Source of the DNA: Sordariomycetes sp. S80-01Y
Lineage: Eukaryota > Ascomycota > Sordariomycetes
Direction of reading: 5' to 3'
Assembly: GCA_037042185.1 (NCBI GenBank)
Contig: JAXQJY010000024.1
Location: 806,001 to 870,000 of the forward strand
Length of the DNA: 64,000 nt
The notes beneath the pieces were generated by a model. That model ran no database searches. It saw nothing but the letters and a program-made list of their open reading frames with translations, and was not told the DNA's origin. Positions within the stretch are counted from its first letter, which is position 1; the number at the start of each line of letters is the position of its first letter. A program made the position numbers and the translations under genes. This document shows positions 1-11,653 of the stretch, piece after piece.

Positions 1-2036
1 CAGTATCTGTTCATGCACCTTGTTGGGGTCAAGAGCATGACTGTTGAGCAGCTCAAGTCATATCACTCCACCAAGACAGATTCAATCTGCCCGGGCCACC
101 CCGAGATCGAGAACGAGGGAGTCGAAGTCACAACAGGGCCTCTTGGTCAAGGCGTTGCCAACGCTGTTGGCCTAGCAGTCGCTACGAAGCATCTTGCTGC
201 CAAATACAACAAGCCCGGTCACCAGCTGGTCGATAACATGACGTACTGTATGATCGGGGACGCATGTCTCCAAGAAGGCGTTGGCCTCGAGGCTGTATCG
301 CTGGCCGGTCACTGGAGGCTCAACAACCTCTGTGTCATCTACGATAACAACTCCATCACCTGTGATGGCACAGCAGACGTCGCCAACACCGAGGATATGA
401 ACGCAAAGATGAGGGCCACTGGGTGGAACGTGATTGATGTTTTGGACGGCAACTCCAACGTCCCTGGTGAGTTGCCTGCGAGAGTTCAACCTTGGCCGAC
501 CAAAGCTGACATGTGATCAATCTTAGCTGTTGTCAGTGCTCTGGTCTCTGCTAGAAACAGTGACAAGCCTACATTCATCAACGTCCGTACCACCATTGGA
601 TTCGGATCCGTCAACCAGGGCCAAGCCAAGACACATGGTGCCGCGCTGGGAGTCGAAGACATCGCAAACATCAAGAAAAGCTTCGGCCTCAATCCGGAGG
701 AGCACTTCGTCATTCCAGACGATGTGTATGACTTTTTCAGTGACGTTGCTGAGCGCGGCGAGCGCTACGAGTCAGATTGGGCGTCAAGGCTCAGCAACTA
801 CGGAAAGGAGTATCCCAAGGAGGCCGCCGAGTTCCGCCTTCGCGTGGAGGGCAAGTTTCCGGTCGACTGGAGGGAGTTCGTCCCAAGCAAAGAGAAGTTG
901 CCCACGGAGCCCACTGCATCGCGCAAGTCGGCAGGCATTGTGGGAAATCGTCTAGGAGAGGCGGTTTCGAGCTTCATGATTGGCACGGCAGACTTGACAC
1001 CGTCGTGTAACGTCGCCTACCCGAACAAGGTCGACTTCCAGTCCGTAAGTGATCCCAATAACCCTACTGAGGCCCTTCACGAGAGGGCCGAGGTCGAAGG
1101 CTGTATACTGACATCACGCAGCCCGATCTGCGAACTGCTTGTAATCTCAACGGCGACTACAGCGGCCGCTACCTCCACTACGGCATCCGCGAGCATGCCA
1201 TGTGTGCCATTTCCAACGGCCTGGCCGCATTCAACAAGGGAACATTCCTCCCCGTCACCAGCTCTTTCTTCATGTTTTACCTCTATGCCGCCCCCGCGGT
1301 CCGCATGGCCGCTCTTCAGGGGCTGCAGCAAATCCACATTGCCACCCACGACAGCATCGGTACCGGAGAGGATGGTCCGACGCATCAGCCCATCGCCTTG
1401 GCCACCCTGTACAGAGCTATGCCGAATGTCTTGTACATTCGACCCTGCGACTCAGAGGAGGTCGCGGGTGCCTTCATCGCTGCGTTGGAGGCCAAGGAGA
1501 CACCAACTATCATCTCCCTTTCCCGCCAAGCGTTGACGCAGTATCCTCAGTATTCCTCGCGAGAGGGCGTCTCGAAGGGTGGATACGTGTTCTGCGAGGC
1601 CGAGGGCGACTTCGATGTGACGCTCATCGGCGTTGGCTCCGAGATGGGCTTGGCAATGCAGACCAAGGATGCGCTGGAAGAGCAACACGGCATCAAGGCC
1701 CGTGTTGTTTCGTTCCCTTGCCCCCGGCTGTTTGAACAACAAACAAGGGACTACAAACAGTCAGTGCTGAAGCCTAAGAGCAAGAAGCCCACAGTTGCCA
1801 TCGAAGCGTATGCTGCCAACGGCTGGGAACGTTACGCAGACGCCAGCATCTCCATGCGCAGATTCGGCAAGAGTCTTCCTTCCAAAGCAGCGTACGAGTA
1901 CTTTGGCTTCCAAGTCTCGTCAACGGTACCCAAAATCAAGGCTCTTGTCGAGGAGGTGCGCAGGGATGGAATCGAGTCTCTGCGAGGTGACTTCAGGGAT
2001 CTTAATGGACCTCTGGCGGTAGGCTTCGAGCATTAA
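1..2036 (+). CDS. Dihydroxyacetone synthase-type transketolase, 5' end missing
   Basis: The C-terminal part of a thiamine-diphosphate transketolase. Exons are <1-466, 527-1044 and 1122-2036, with introns of 60 and 77 nt. The frame is open to the left edge, so the start lies outside the window. Visible motifs are CPGHPEIE followed by VEVTTGPLGQG, the ThDP signature GDACLQEG...LNN, IREHAMCAISNG and HDSIGTGEDGPTHQP. CPGHPEIE and the overall wording match yeast dihydroxyacetone synthase (formaldehyde transketolase) better than the ordinary pentose-phosphate enzyme, which reads GHPENFE at this place. Such enzymes move a two-carbon ketol unit from xylulose 5-phosphate to an aldehyde. Methylotrophic yeast versions end in a peroxisomal signal; this one ends GFEH, so a cytosolic location is inferred. 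The substrate is not proven by sequence. Confidence 0.88.
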
Positions 2037-2743
2037 ATATGATGTCCCATAAACAATGAAAATAATACATCACCCTGAAAGATTACTACTGGAGGTATTA
2101 TGGTTTCAAGCGCCGAAGAAGAACACCCTTTATCTAATCGTGCGTCCTACCAGACATAAGACTAACTTCTAAAGCTTATAGTATATTCGCCTAGCAATAG
2201 GGAAATAGCTAACGGTGATCTGGTAAGGGTATTGGTCTTGAAAGAACCAAGAAAGCCTCCGAACATTCCTCGTGGTTTGCACTCCGCGGTCCCGTGATGG
2301 GGAAGAAGCGAGGTCCTGGCAAGCTTGCTACACTTCCCTTGAGAGGTTTACATACCGCTTAGCTACCACCGTTGCACACATTTACGTTGATGTTGCTCCA
2401 ATTGAGGATCCAAGAAAGAAAGTACACTAAAGGGGAGCCAGCAAGAACAGTCAAACGAGGGAGCTGTGCAGGTGTTCGATGATTGAAAGATGCGAGCCTC
2501 CTGAACATCTACGAACATTGCCCAACACTCAGAAACCGCTGCACATCCATCGTATCTGAGTTCATGAGCCAGCAGAAGCACGCTTATAAGGGATGAGAGG
2601 TTACACATCCAAAATGATACCAAAAATCCCCCAGCACCTACCCAAATGGAACCCTTGTTTACGTGTCTTAAATACAACCGCATTGAATAAATTCCCGCCT
2701 TCAATTATAACGCCACTGTCGATCTTCGCGACAAAATCAATGC
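2037..2743. other. Intergenic, convergent 3' ends
   Basis: Lies between the stops of the transketolase (+) and the small RNase-like gene (-). AT-rich in its first part. I see no convincing gene, RNA or repeat; it probably holds the two 3' UTRs and terminators. Confidence 0.5.
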
Positions 2744-3324
2744 TCAAGCCTTCCCCTGAGGCTGCGGTGCCTTGGGTACGTAGCGCGCCATAGAGAACAT
2801 GCTGCCTCCGTTTGGCGTCGTGCCAGCCTTTGCGTCGTGAACCATTACGTCGAAATCCTGCGGATTTCCCTCGGTATACACACTTCTGATGGCCCCTTCG
2901 GGCCCGGAGACGCTCTTGCTGACCCATGTTTGGGTAGTGTAAGGCTTAAGCGGGTGGTGAAGCCAGTTGGCCCTCTTCGATCGAGGATGCGTCTTGGTCC
3001 CTGGGGTAGACAGCGGCAGTCCCTCGCGGTTTCCGTAGTGGCTGGGATATCTAGCGTTTGGATCAAGTGGGTTGCCTTTCTGTTTGCTTCCCAATCCTCC
3101 TTGCTGCAACCTAGCGCGCTCCGCATATATGAACGCTGGCGAATTTGGATCGAAATTGTTGCAGGGCACGCCGTTCAGATCATACTGGAGCTCCGTTAGT
3201 TGAAGTCGCAGTTTGGGGTGATGAACTGGTGGCGTACATAGGAGGAATTGGTTGGAGTGCGTCTGCCCTGGGCATGTCCGTCAGGAGCTGTTCCAGAGCC
3301 ACTGGCCTGGACATTAGAAGCCAT
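2744..3324 (-). CDS. Small protein with microbial-RNase (N1/T1)-like features
   Basis: Predicted 175 aa from two exons, 3324-3238 and 3184-2744. The 53-nt intron (3237-3185) has a GTACGC donor, CTAAC branch site and CAG acceptor, and removing it joins the two parts in frame. A pyrimidine-rich leader precedes the ATG. No signal peptide or membrane segment is visible. The stretch YPSHYGNREGLPL resembles the YPHxYxNxEGF signature of guanyl-specific ribonucleases. It is followed, in the family's order, by an HPL segment, a GPEGAIRSVYTE segment and a VHDAKAG segment. The fold assignment is an inference from these short matches. Activity is not established, and lack of a secretion signal is unlike typical secreted family members. 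It could also be an unrelated fungal orphan. Confidence 0.55.
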
Positions 3325-4361
3325 TGCTTCTGCGAAATGATAGACGAGATGAGGGGAAAGGCAAATTATGGAATGGAGTATTTAGATCAAGACCAGCTTG
3401 CTAACAGAAGAAGTTGCTCTTCCTTCTCACCGAGGGCAGAGAGAGGCCTTCTTATAGCCTATGCGTGGTTCGACAGCCCGAGTTCGCGCTTTTTTGTTCA
3501 ACTTTGCGAGCTTCGAGGCCCTGATGCTACCAACATGTTTGGCACTGCCTGGCATAATGTTCTATAAGTAAGGTCCGCCCAATTAGACCAGTGCGTGCAT
3601 ACATGGATAAGCGTGTGTTGGCTGTGTAGAGAGACCACCAGGCGGTTGCTGAGACACGCCCCGGTATTCCGGCCAGGGTCGCCAGAGCTAGACCACATTA
3701 TGCCACGCGAGGTTGGTTTGCGCGTTGTGAGATACGAACCATCGTGGTCACTGCTGACGGTCGACGACCAAGCCGGGGGGCTCGGCCTGTGCATTGGTCG
3801 CTCAATGTGTGGTTGCCCGCGGCCGGGAAGTGGCCTAGGTGTTGGTTGCTCGAAAAGGCCACGAAAGCGGCCTGATGGGTCTTCGAAGAGGCCTAGAAGA
3901 AAGCAAATGATTGGACAGTCTAAGATAGGAATTATGTTCGTTTTGCACACCTTGGGCAACGCCGTCATTAGGCGCCCGTAAGTTTCCTAAAGCGGTCACA
4001 CTAATCACCAACACATACAAAGTAACATTGTGCGGCTAGGTGAAGGGGCAGTTGATCTGGGAAGCGCGCGCTTGGTTTGCATACGTTCTGTGTGGCGCAA
4101 TTTCCCTCCAGGCGTTTTGGTTGGCCGCAGCTGAGCTCAGCCTCAACTTGTTCAAAAGGTGTTGGCTCATCAGTTCACCTCAAATCCCTCTCTTCCATTC
4201 TCTGCTGTACTAAAGTCGCATATCCCTCCTCCCGGGCCCCGTTTCTTAGACATCTATTTATTGACTACATACATTGCGCACGGGAACGACTATCCCCAAA
4301 CCGCTACTTACGACTCTGCTTTACTGAACCCCCGCTTCGCCTGCACGCAACGTCCTTCGAA
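3325..4361. other. Intergenic, divergent promoter region
   Basis: Separates the start of the small RNase-like gene (-) from the DUF3632 gene (+). Overlapping open frames occur on both strands around 3498-3981, but neither looks like a protein. Otherwise I see only leader and promoter sequence. Confidence 0.5.
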
Positions 4362-5338
4362 ATGCAGGCAAACTTACAAGCCATCGTGGACAATTTCCCA
4401 GACGAATCACGGCCAGCGATTAATCTATTGAAGGCCTCCATTGAATATGAAGCAGAAACCCACCTGGCTGCGCAGAAGCTTGCCGACGATGTTGTCTTTA
4501 TGTGTCGAGCGGAAGACATCAAGTTGAAGCCTGTGCAAGAAGGGTCATCTGGATACTTAGACAGCATCTGGTACACACTCATCATGTTCTCTCGTTGCAT
4601 CCCTCCAGAGCACCCGTGGCAGGACAAGATGGTCAAGGCAGTCGAAAACCTTCGTCTACGGGATGGGGTTGCACCAAGCATGGTGAGCACTCAGGTGGCC
4701 ACTTTGAAGAGGATGAAAACAACTAACGAGCATGACTCAGAGCCCTGAGGAGTGGCATGATCTGCCTGGTCTTTCAATATGCATGAGAGAGACATGGGAC
4801 GGTGAGAACTGATTTATCCTTCTTGATAGGGCCTGTTGCTGAACATCATCTCTTAGATCTGGAGGTCGACGTGGAAGAGGAATTGAACCCTGGAGACTTT
4901 GAAAAGTGGAAGAACCAGAACTCTTTTGCAGCACGTCTCACCTCCACGGAGTTCTCTCCTTGGATGAATCTGCCAATTTGGCAGCTGCGAGAAGCTCTGG
5001 AGGAGCCTCCGCTGGAGGGACCGCCCCAGGAAACGCGAATATGGGTCGCATGCGAATGGCTCCTTCGGTGTTCGGACGTCATACACAACTTCCTGATTGA
5101 GGAAGAAGAGCCAGAACATTCAAGTCTTGCGACTGGCGAGCTCTGCGACAGCAGCATCCCTCAGCTAGGCCCACAGCGCTGGGAGTTCTGGAAGCGGCGC
5201 TTGCGTGAGGTGCTCGCCGATGCTGAGAAGCTCAAGCTAGGTGCTGAGATTTCCGAGAGAGTCCAAGGAGCCCTGGACAGGATGGAAAGCGTTCAAAGCA
5301 CAGCAGCCAAAGACTCAGAGCCCACGGCTGCATCGTAG
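4362..5338 (+). CDS. DUF3632 family protein
   Basis: Predicted 287 aa from three exons, 4362-4682, 4741-4801 and 4857-5338, with introns of 58 and 55 nt (GTGAGC...CTAAC...CAG and GTGAGA...TAG). The ATG at 4362 was chosen because conserved-looking sequence begins there; the frame is open further upstream but reads like leader. The middle of the protein has the fungal DUF3632 pattern: a LPGLSICMRETWD segment, then a segment on being sent to the first domain core, an FAARLTS segment, and a WQLREALE helix followed by ACEWLLRC. The family is confined to filamentous fungi, usually in many copies, and has no known biochemical role. The C-terminal 60 residues are charged and helical-looking. Nothing in the neighbourhood suggests a function. 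Confidence 0.8.
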
Positions 5339-6901
5339 TCATGGTCAACGTGTCGTATGTAGGCGCTCGGGAGCAGTATCTCGGAGCCTTACGGCGTTTT
5401 GAAGATGTATACAGCTGGTTTCTTGGCGCAAGAGGGCGGTCAAGTTCGCAGACCCGAATAAATGGAGGTGCTATGGGATGCGTCTGAATCGCCAAGTCTT
5501 GCGTCTGAAGGAAGCATGTAATATAGTACGACAGCGCACCAATGCAGAAGAGGTTCGGCGTAACCAGCAAGGCTAAATGAAGCATGATCGGTCCATTCTT
5601 GCTTCAGTCCTGTTTGGGCGTTGATCGGCATCCCACGCGGGCAGCACATGTTACGTGTGATCGTTCATTATGCCCATCCTACGCATTAGCCGGTTATACC
5701 TGACACCCGGGTATTTGGGGCTCGAATCACATCCGGTAAGCCCAGAACCGATGCATGTTGGTCCAATGGTTCTATCGCTGAACGTAAAACGTCGCGAAGG
5801 ATGTCGGGCAGTTTCGCACAGATTAGGCTGTATCGGTAAGTGGCGGTTGGGACCGGATTAGGGATCTCGGAGAATACCTGTTTCGGCAATTGGAACGTGC
5901 AGCAGCCGTACATGAGCTTGAGCAGTGCTTATTACCCCAGGTTCTCGGAGGGTTGTTAATATGTCGAGGATTCTATACGACATTATGAGTTGCGCTCCAA
6001 TGGCAGAACTATGAATATATGTTGCGTACCATCAGCGTAGAAGATCAGCAGTTCACGAGAGCAAACAGCAACGGGGGCAGTCCCCGCAATGCTCTCAAGT
6101 GCCGTGTGACCCTGTCGGCAAACGACATCCAAGAATAGAAAGCGTTTCGGCTGTCTAAACAGGACTGTCCGCCCTCGGTCCGAGAGGGTACAATCTTTCA
6201 GGGACATCCAGGCCGGTGTCGCCTTCGGGCGTCGGGGTATGCCCTCCATATACCCCTTCTGACGAGCCCCTCTCTTACCAGGACTTGTCTCTCGACGCTG
6301 TTACCGGATCGACGGGTGCGTAAAGAAGCATAAATCAAGCTCGCACGGGCCGCAGGCTAACAACCGCGAAACGGGAGCGATTCCACGCCCCGCCTGAGGT
6401 TTCAAACTCGCCGAGCTGAAACCGCGGTGGACGTTTCACGTTCTTCTGCCCTAGAACACGCATCTATGCCAGTGAAACTGCCGGGTGTAAGGCAATACTA
6501 GAGTCCCTTGATTCGCTCGACCAGGTTGACGAGGACACCCTCAGCATTGGCAAAACTTCCCGATCGAGGACGCAGGAAGGGGGCTCCGCGTGCACGAGCC
6601 GCGCAATATCGGGGCGGTTGGCTGCTTTTCTCGACACTCGCCCACTGGTAAGACTCAGTCAGCCGGAACCGTAGTCAGACAATTGGCGGATAGATTGGCT
6701 TGGCTGTTACAGCTCGCAGCGATGTTTATGCCCCAGGGGATCGACAGCCGAGTGATCGATGTGCACCGGGTTAGAGGTTCGCACTAGAAGATAAATAACG
6801 TCGTCCGCCCTGGTATTCAAGATCTTTACCAAATAGCTGCAGACCATCCTATCATCACCGAATTCAACACAGATCCACGTTTGAACGTTTCTCCAGTCAC
6901 C
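5339..6901. other. Intergenic, upstream of the AA9 gene
   Basis: 1.56 kb without a supportable gene. All frames are short and broken. The last 110 bases hold the AA9 promoter, including ATAAATAA at 6791-6798. Confidence 0.5.
6791..6798 (+). promoter_or_regulatory. TATA-like element of the AA9 gene
   Basis: ATAAATAA lies 104 bases before the AA9 start codon, a usual distance for fungal TATA elements. It rests on motif and position only. Confidence 0.35.
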
Positions 6902-7934
6902 ATGGTCAAGTCACTTTGCTTCGCGGCCGCTGCCCTGCTGGCGGCCCCGGTCGTTCAAGCTCACTACATCTTCAACATCCGTGAGTGTGTCCACCGACCT
7001 CCAGAAGACCGTCTAATCGTGGCTCAGTAATGGTCAACGGCCAGCAGATCGGCGGAGAGTACGACTACGTTCGCCACAACTCCAACACCTACATGCCGTC
7101 CTTCACCGAGATCGTCAACTCGTGAGTATATCCGACAACTATCAGTGTAAGTGCTGACGAGGCTGCTTCAGCAATGACCTGCGCTGTAACAAGGGTGCCG
7201 TCGCCAACGACGGCGCTGGCACTTACGATGTCAAGGCCGGGGACCGTATCGGCCTCAAGGTCTTCAACAACGAGTTCATCGAGCACCCCGGCCCGGGCTT
7301 CTTCTACATGTCCAAGGCCCCCGGCTCCGTCAGCAGCTACGACGGCTCTGGTGACTGGTTCAAGGTGTAAGTTCGATCGAACCGACTCGATCTGTCTCAG
7401 ACCCGGCGCAGTCTAACAGTAACAGCTGGGAGTCTGGCCCAATCGGCGACCCCACCACCAACGAGGGCTGGGGAACCTGGCAGGACACTGTCATGGAGTT
7501 CACCCTGCCGACAACGCTCGAGGACGGAGAGTACCTCCTCCGCGGCGAGCACATTGGTATCCACGAGAACCGTAAGTACCACTGCTCAGCTTGATGATCA
7601 TTTCGCTAACCATGATGTAGATGTTGGAAAGCCTCAGGTAAGATGACCAACGAACAAGCCCTTGCCCAACTTTGCTACCGAACAGGAACGCTAACGCTTC
7701 ATCCTAACTAGTTGTGTAAGTTCTTCCACAAGTCACTTGACGACATCTGCTAACGGTCCTACAGACATGGAGTGCGCTCAGATCCGCGTCACCGGCGGCA
7801 CCGGTACTGGCCAGCCCGGCCCCATGGTCAAGATCCCCGGTGTCTACTCGACGTCCGACCCGGCCCTGACCTACAACTTCTGGGGAGCCGGTGGCAACTA
7901 CGAGATGCCCGGCCCCGCAGTCTGGTCGGGATAA
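6902..7934 (+). CDS. Secreted AA9 lytic polysaccharide monooxygenase
   Basis: Predicted 234 aa from seven exons: 6902-6980, 7028-7121, 7172-7366, 7426-7571, 7621-7637, 7712-7715 and 7765-7934. All six introns (47-74 nt) have GT..AG ends. A 20-residue signal peptide ends PVVQA and leaves His21 as the N-terminal copper ligand. The second histidine-brace ligand is the His of EHPGPGFFYMSKAP, and QLYMECAQI supplies the conserved Gln and axial Tyr. AA9 enzymes are copper enzymes that oxidatively cleave cellulose or related glucans outside the cell. The protein is a bare catalytic domain with no cellulose-binding module. The 4-nt sixth exon encodes Leu and the first base of the axial Tyr codon; without it the frame breaks. 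The next gene encodes a GH3 beta-glucosidase on the same strand. Confidence 0.92.
7712..7715 (+). other. 4-nt microexon of the AA9 gene
   Basis: The bases ttgt sit between an intron ending CTAACTAG (7638-7711) and one starting GTAAGT and ending CTACAG (7716-7764). Including them gives the conserved QLYMEC; skipping them shifts the frame. An alternative acceptor at 7684-7685 leads at once to a stop. Confidence 0.75.
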
Positions 7935-9204
7935 GTAGCTGACTCTGGCAACATTGAATCGTCGAGATCAAGTCGGTTGGTGGATCTGTGGGAGTCCGGT
8001 CCATGTTTGGTCCGTTGTGGACTGGTTATCGTTGGTCTTCAAACAAGATACACCCATAGGCTCCAGAATCAATACGCATATTTTCGGCTCGATCTCTATG
8101 GAACTTAGTTCTCGTACTTCTGACCTCACTGGAATGATCTAGGGCAGCATTAAACAACCCGGTAATGTTCTCTTCCTTTCCAGTGCTCTGTCCTGTGCTT
8201 TGCATTATACCCGTAACGTTTCCTTGCCGGGCTCGACCACTAATTCTGTGGCCATTTCTTGTTTTTTAGTTTATCTGCAATCCTTCTCAGGCATCTTTGG
8301 GGAAACGTCACCACTTGAACCGCGCGGTATAACCACGCTGAGCGAGAAGCGTACCCTTCCCTCCCCTTCTTGAGTAGCATTCAAGCTTTCCAGGAGCGGC
8401 GTCTGTGGGCTGCCGGTCCCACAATACGAGCCAGGGACTAGGACATTTGAATACCACCTCGCGTAAGCTGCCACTTACGAATAATAGTAGTACGCAGGCT
8501 CCACTTCAACCCCGGCCTGCACCCGGCGCGATGTACGGAGCAGATATCTCGCGTTGCTTCGTATTGCCTCGTATTGCCTCACGCGTTGCCTCGCGTTGCC
8601 TCGTTTATACTCAACATGGGCTTGCCCGGCATGGGACCTCGGGCTTTGTGTCCATTCTACGATAATGAAAAGTACCACTCAGCTCCTGAGACACAGCCAC
8701 CGCGTCAGGACCAGGGAATGACACCGGAGCATGAGAGCTTAGGCTCTGGCAGCCGCTGTGCTCTCGAATAGACTTCGTCTGGCGCCCGATCTATCTTGTT
8801 TCGGAGCGAGCCTCGGCATTTATACCGTAACGGCAAGTTCGGTCGACAGCAATGAAGGCTTGGCTCGTATACCGCTTCGGGTTCGAGCTCAAGGAAGCTT
8901 GCAGCTTTGCGAGCCGGAACGAGCCCAGCCCCACTAGCCTAGCTTAGCACGCGCAATGGTGCGGGGGACCCTGCCGTCCATGTGTTCTAGTATTCGCGAT
9001 CTTCCTGCTACTATCCGGGGCTGTGGCCTCGGTCATCAACCCCATTTAGGTCCACGTAGGGTGCCACGGCACTTCTCTTCGGTTAGAAACGAGCTGAGAG
9101 CGTTGCCGACCATCCCGTTCACAGAAAGCATAAATGCCGTCCAATAACCCAGAACATGAGTTCAAGACATGTACTGCATACACGCAAGCTGCGGACCCTG
9201 AACC
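7935..9204. other. Intergenic between AA9 and GH3 genes
   Basis: 1.27 kb without a supportable gene. Contains the decamer repeat at 8551-8603. The rest reads as 3' UTR and promoter sequence. Confidence 0.5.
8551..8603. repeat. Short tandem decamer repeat
   Basis: Five copies of a 10-base unit G(C/T)(G/A)TTGC(C/T)TC lie head to tail, with a 2-base spacer after the third copy. It is noncoding and lies about 600 bases before the GH3 start. Confidence 0.8.
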
Positions 9205-11653
9205 ATGCGTTTCTTCGACGCCGCAATCGTGTTCTCCACGCTTACGCTACCCCAAGGCTCCCTGGGTAGGCTCGTCTCGGGGCATCCAAGTTTGTGTAAG
9301 TGGTTCGATCCTCCATTTCGCACACTCTCTTATCCGTGCACATTCAGCCTGGGAAGAGGCGACGAGAAAGGCCGAAGACTTTGTGGCCCAGCTGAGCACT
9401 GTCGAGAAGATTGGCCTCGTCTCGGGTGGCTACAGTCAACCCGGTTTGCCCTGCGTTGGCGCCATCGGCCCCGTCCAGCGTCTCGGCTTTGACGGCATAT
9501 GCTTCTCCGATGGCCCGGCCGGATATGCTCGCTCCGATGGTGTGAGTGTATTTGCTTCTGGAATCACAGCTGCGGCAAGCTGGGACAAGGCTCTCATGTA
9601 CGACCGTGCCGTCGCCATAGGCGAGGAGTTCAGGGCCAAGGGTGCGCATGTACATCTCGGGTATGCTTCCCAGTCTGCAGAGGTAGGTTAAGAGGCTCAC
9701 GATCCTTCCAGGCCTTCAACGGGACCAATGGGCCGGCACGCCCGCGGCGGGCGGAACTGGGAAAGCTTCGGTCCTGATCCATACTTGGCAGGGGTTGCCA
9801 TGAACGCCTCCGTCACTGGCATCCAGTCTGTTGGCGTCCAGGCTTGCTCCAAGCATTACATTGGGAATGAGCAGGAAACTCAGCGTACGCCCACGACGAG
9901 CGGCAATGGGTCGACCATCGAGGCCGTGTCGGCCAACGTCGACGATCGCACCCTCCACGAACTTTATCTTTGGCCCTTTGCAGATGCAGTCAGAGCTGGG
10001 ACGGCGGCGATCATGTGCTCTTACAATCGCATCAACGGAGAATACGCGTGTGGCAATTCCGAAATGCTCTCAATTCTCAAGGAAGAATTGCGCTTTCCCG
10101 GATATATTGTGTCTGACTGGTACGCGGCACATGGGACGGAGAGTTCCGCAAACGCAGGACTCGACGTCGAAATGCCGGGGAATGTCACTGGTGGACCTGG
10201 CACTCCCTACTATGGCGAGCCTCTCTTGGATGCCGTCAGTGATGGAAGGGTGTCGCAGAACCGTCTGAGCGACATGGCCAAACGTGCCATGAGGCCATAC
10301 TTCCTCCTCGGTCAGGATGAGAACTACCCGTTGATCGACCCGGCGAGCGGTGCTTCTTTTCTAGTCTACCAGTACGGCCACAACTCAGGCTTGCCGTTCG
10401 ACTACCCCGAGGTCCCTGCTCGCAACGTCCGCAGCACCCATGCCGGCCTCATCAGGGAGCTCGGCGCAGCTGCAACGGTTCTGCTGAAGAACGTCAACAA
10501 CACACTGCCGCTGAAGAACCTCAAGGAAGTTGGGGTCTTCGGGAACGGCGCGCCGTATCCAACAACAGGGTCGGTGTATCTCGAATACAGCCAGGGAGGC
10601 TTCAAAACAGGAGCTCTCGATATTGGCGGCGGATCAGGCACGGTCCGGCATACCAACCTCGTTACACCGCTCGACGCAATAAGAGCACGTGTCGAGAAGG
10701 CTGGGGGCCGAGTACAGGTCCTCTTGGACAACGAGGAGCTGGTGGACGGCCGTTTCAGGACAATTTATCCCGTTCCCGATGTCTGCCTGCTGTTCTTAAA
10801 GTCGTTCGCCACGGAAGGTCAAGATAGACCGCACATCGATCTTGAGTGGAACGCTACGAGGGCCGTGGAGAATACAGCAGCCGTGTGTCCAAACACTGTC
10901 GTTGTCATCCATGGACCCGGCGTCGTCTTGATGCCTTGGGCTGACAACGAGAACGTCACCGCTATTTTGTCGGCGCACTACCCCGGAGAGGAGATTGGCA
11001 ATTCCATAGTCGATGTTCTCTGGGGCACCACCGAACCGTCCGGCCGTCTTCCCTACACCATTCCCAAACAGGAGGCTGACTACGGCCCACCCATTGTCAA
11101 CCTCACGGGTCCAATTTCCAATCCTGATGCGTGGCAAGCGGATTTTGACGAAGGGCAAATGATTGACTACAAGCACTTCGACGCCAATGGCATTGAGCCG
11201 CTCTATCCCTTTGGCTTTGGTCTTTCCTACACAAAGTTCGAGATGGAGGCGGAGCTCAAGGTCGAAGGCGAATCTGGGCTTTCTGCAACGGCTGACGAGT
11301 CCAAAGGCGCCGCGCCCGGTGGATTGGAGGACCTTTGGACGCCAGTGGCCACCGCGACTGCGATGATTAAGAATATGGGAGCCTCCGCAGGGTTCGCAGT
11401 CCCGCAACTTTACCTTTCTCTTCCCCGGGACACGACTCCGGAGGGTACTCCTTTGAGAGTGCTCAGAGGCTTTGAAAAGATGCATGTTGAAGCCGGTGAA
11501 ACGAGGCCGGTATCCTTTCAGCTTCTGAGAAGAGATCTCAGTTACTGGGATGTGACAAGTCAGGAATGGCTGATTCCAAATGGGACCTTGATCTTGTCGG
11601 CAGGATTCAGCTCGAGGGATTTGAGAGCTACGTCCCAGGTGGTTCTTCGATAG
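9205..11653 (+). CDS. GH3 beta-glucosidase
   Basis: Predicted 781 aa from three exons: 9205-9295, 9348-9660 and 9712-11653 (introns 52 and 51 nt). The last junction restores the family sequence HLGPSTGPMGRHARGGRNWE. The first 20 residues look like a modest signal peptide. The N-terminal GH3 barrel carries the KHYIGNEQE substrate-binding stretch and the nucleophile in YIVSDWYAAHG (Asp about residue 270). A GH3 C-terminal sandwich follows, with the GPGVVLMPW and GEEIGNSIVDVLWG segments, then a fibronectin-III-like tail. There is no PA14 insertion. The enzyme releases glucose from cellobiose and other beta-glucosides, probably outside the cell. With the upstream AA9 gene it makes a small cellulose-degradation pair. 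Confidence 0.93.

Noticed and set aside
3498-3981. Overlapping frames of 156 aa (-) and 128 aa (+)
   Set aside because: They mirror each other, are low-complexity and Pro/Arg-rich, and lack splice or start context typical of the neighbours.
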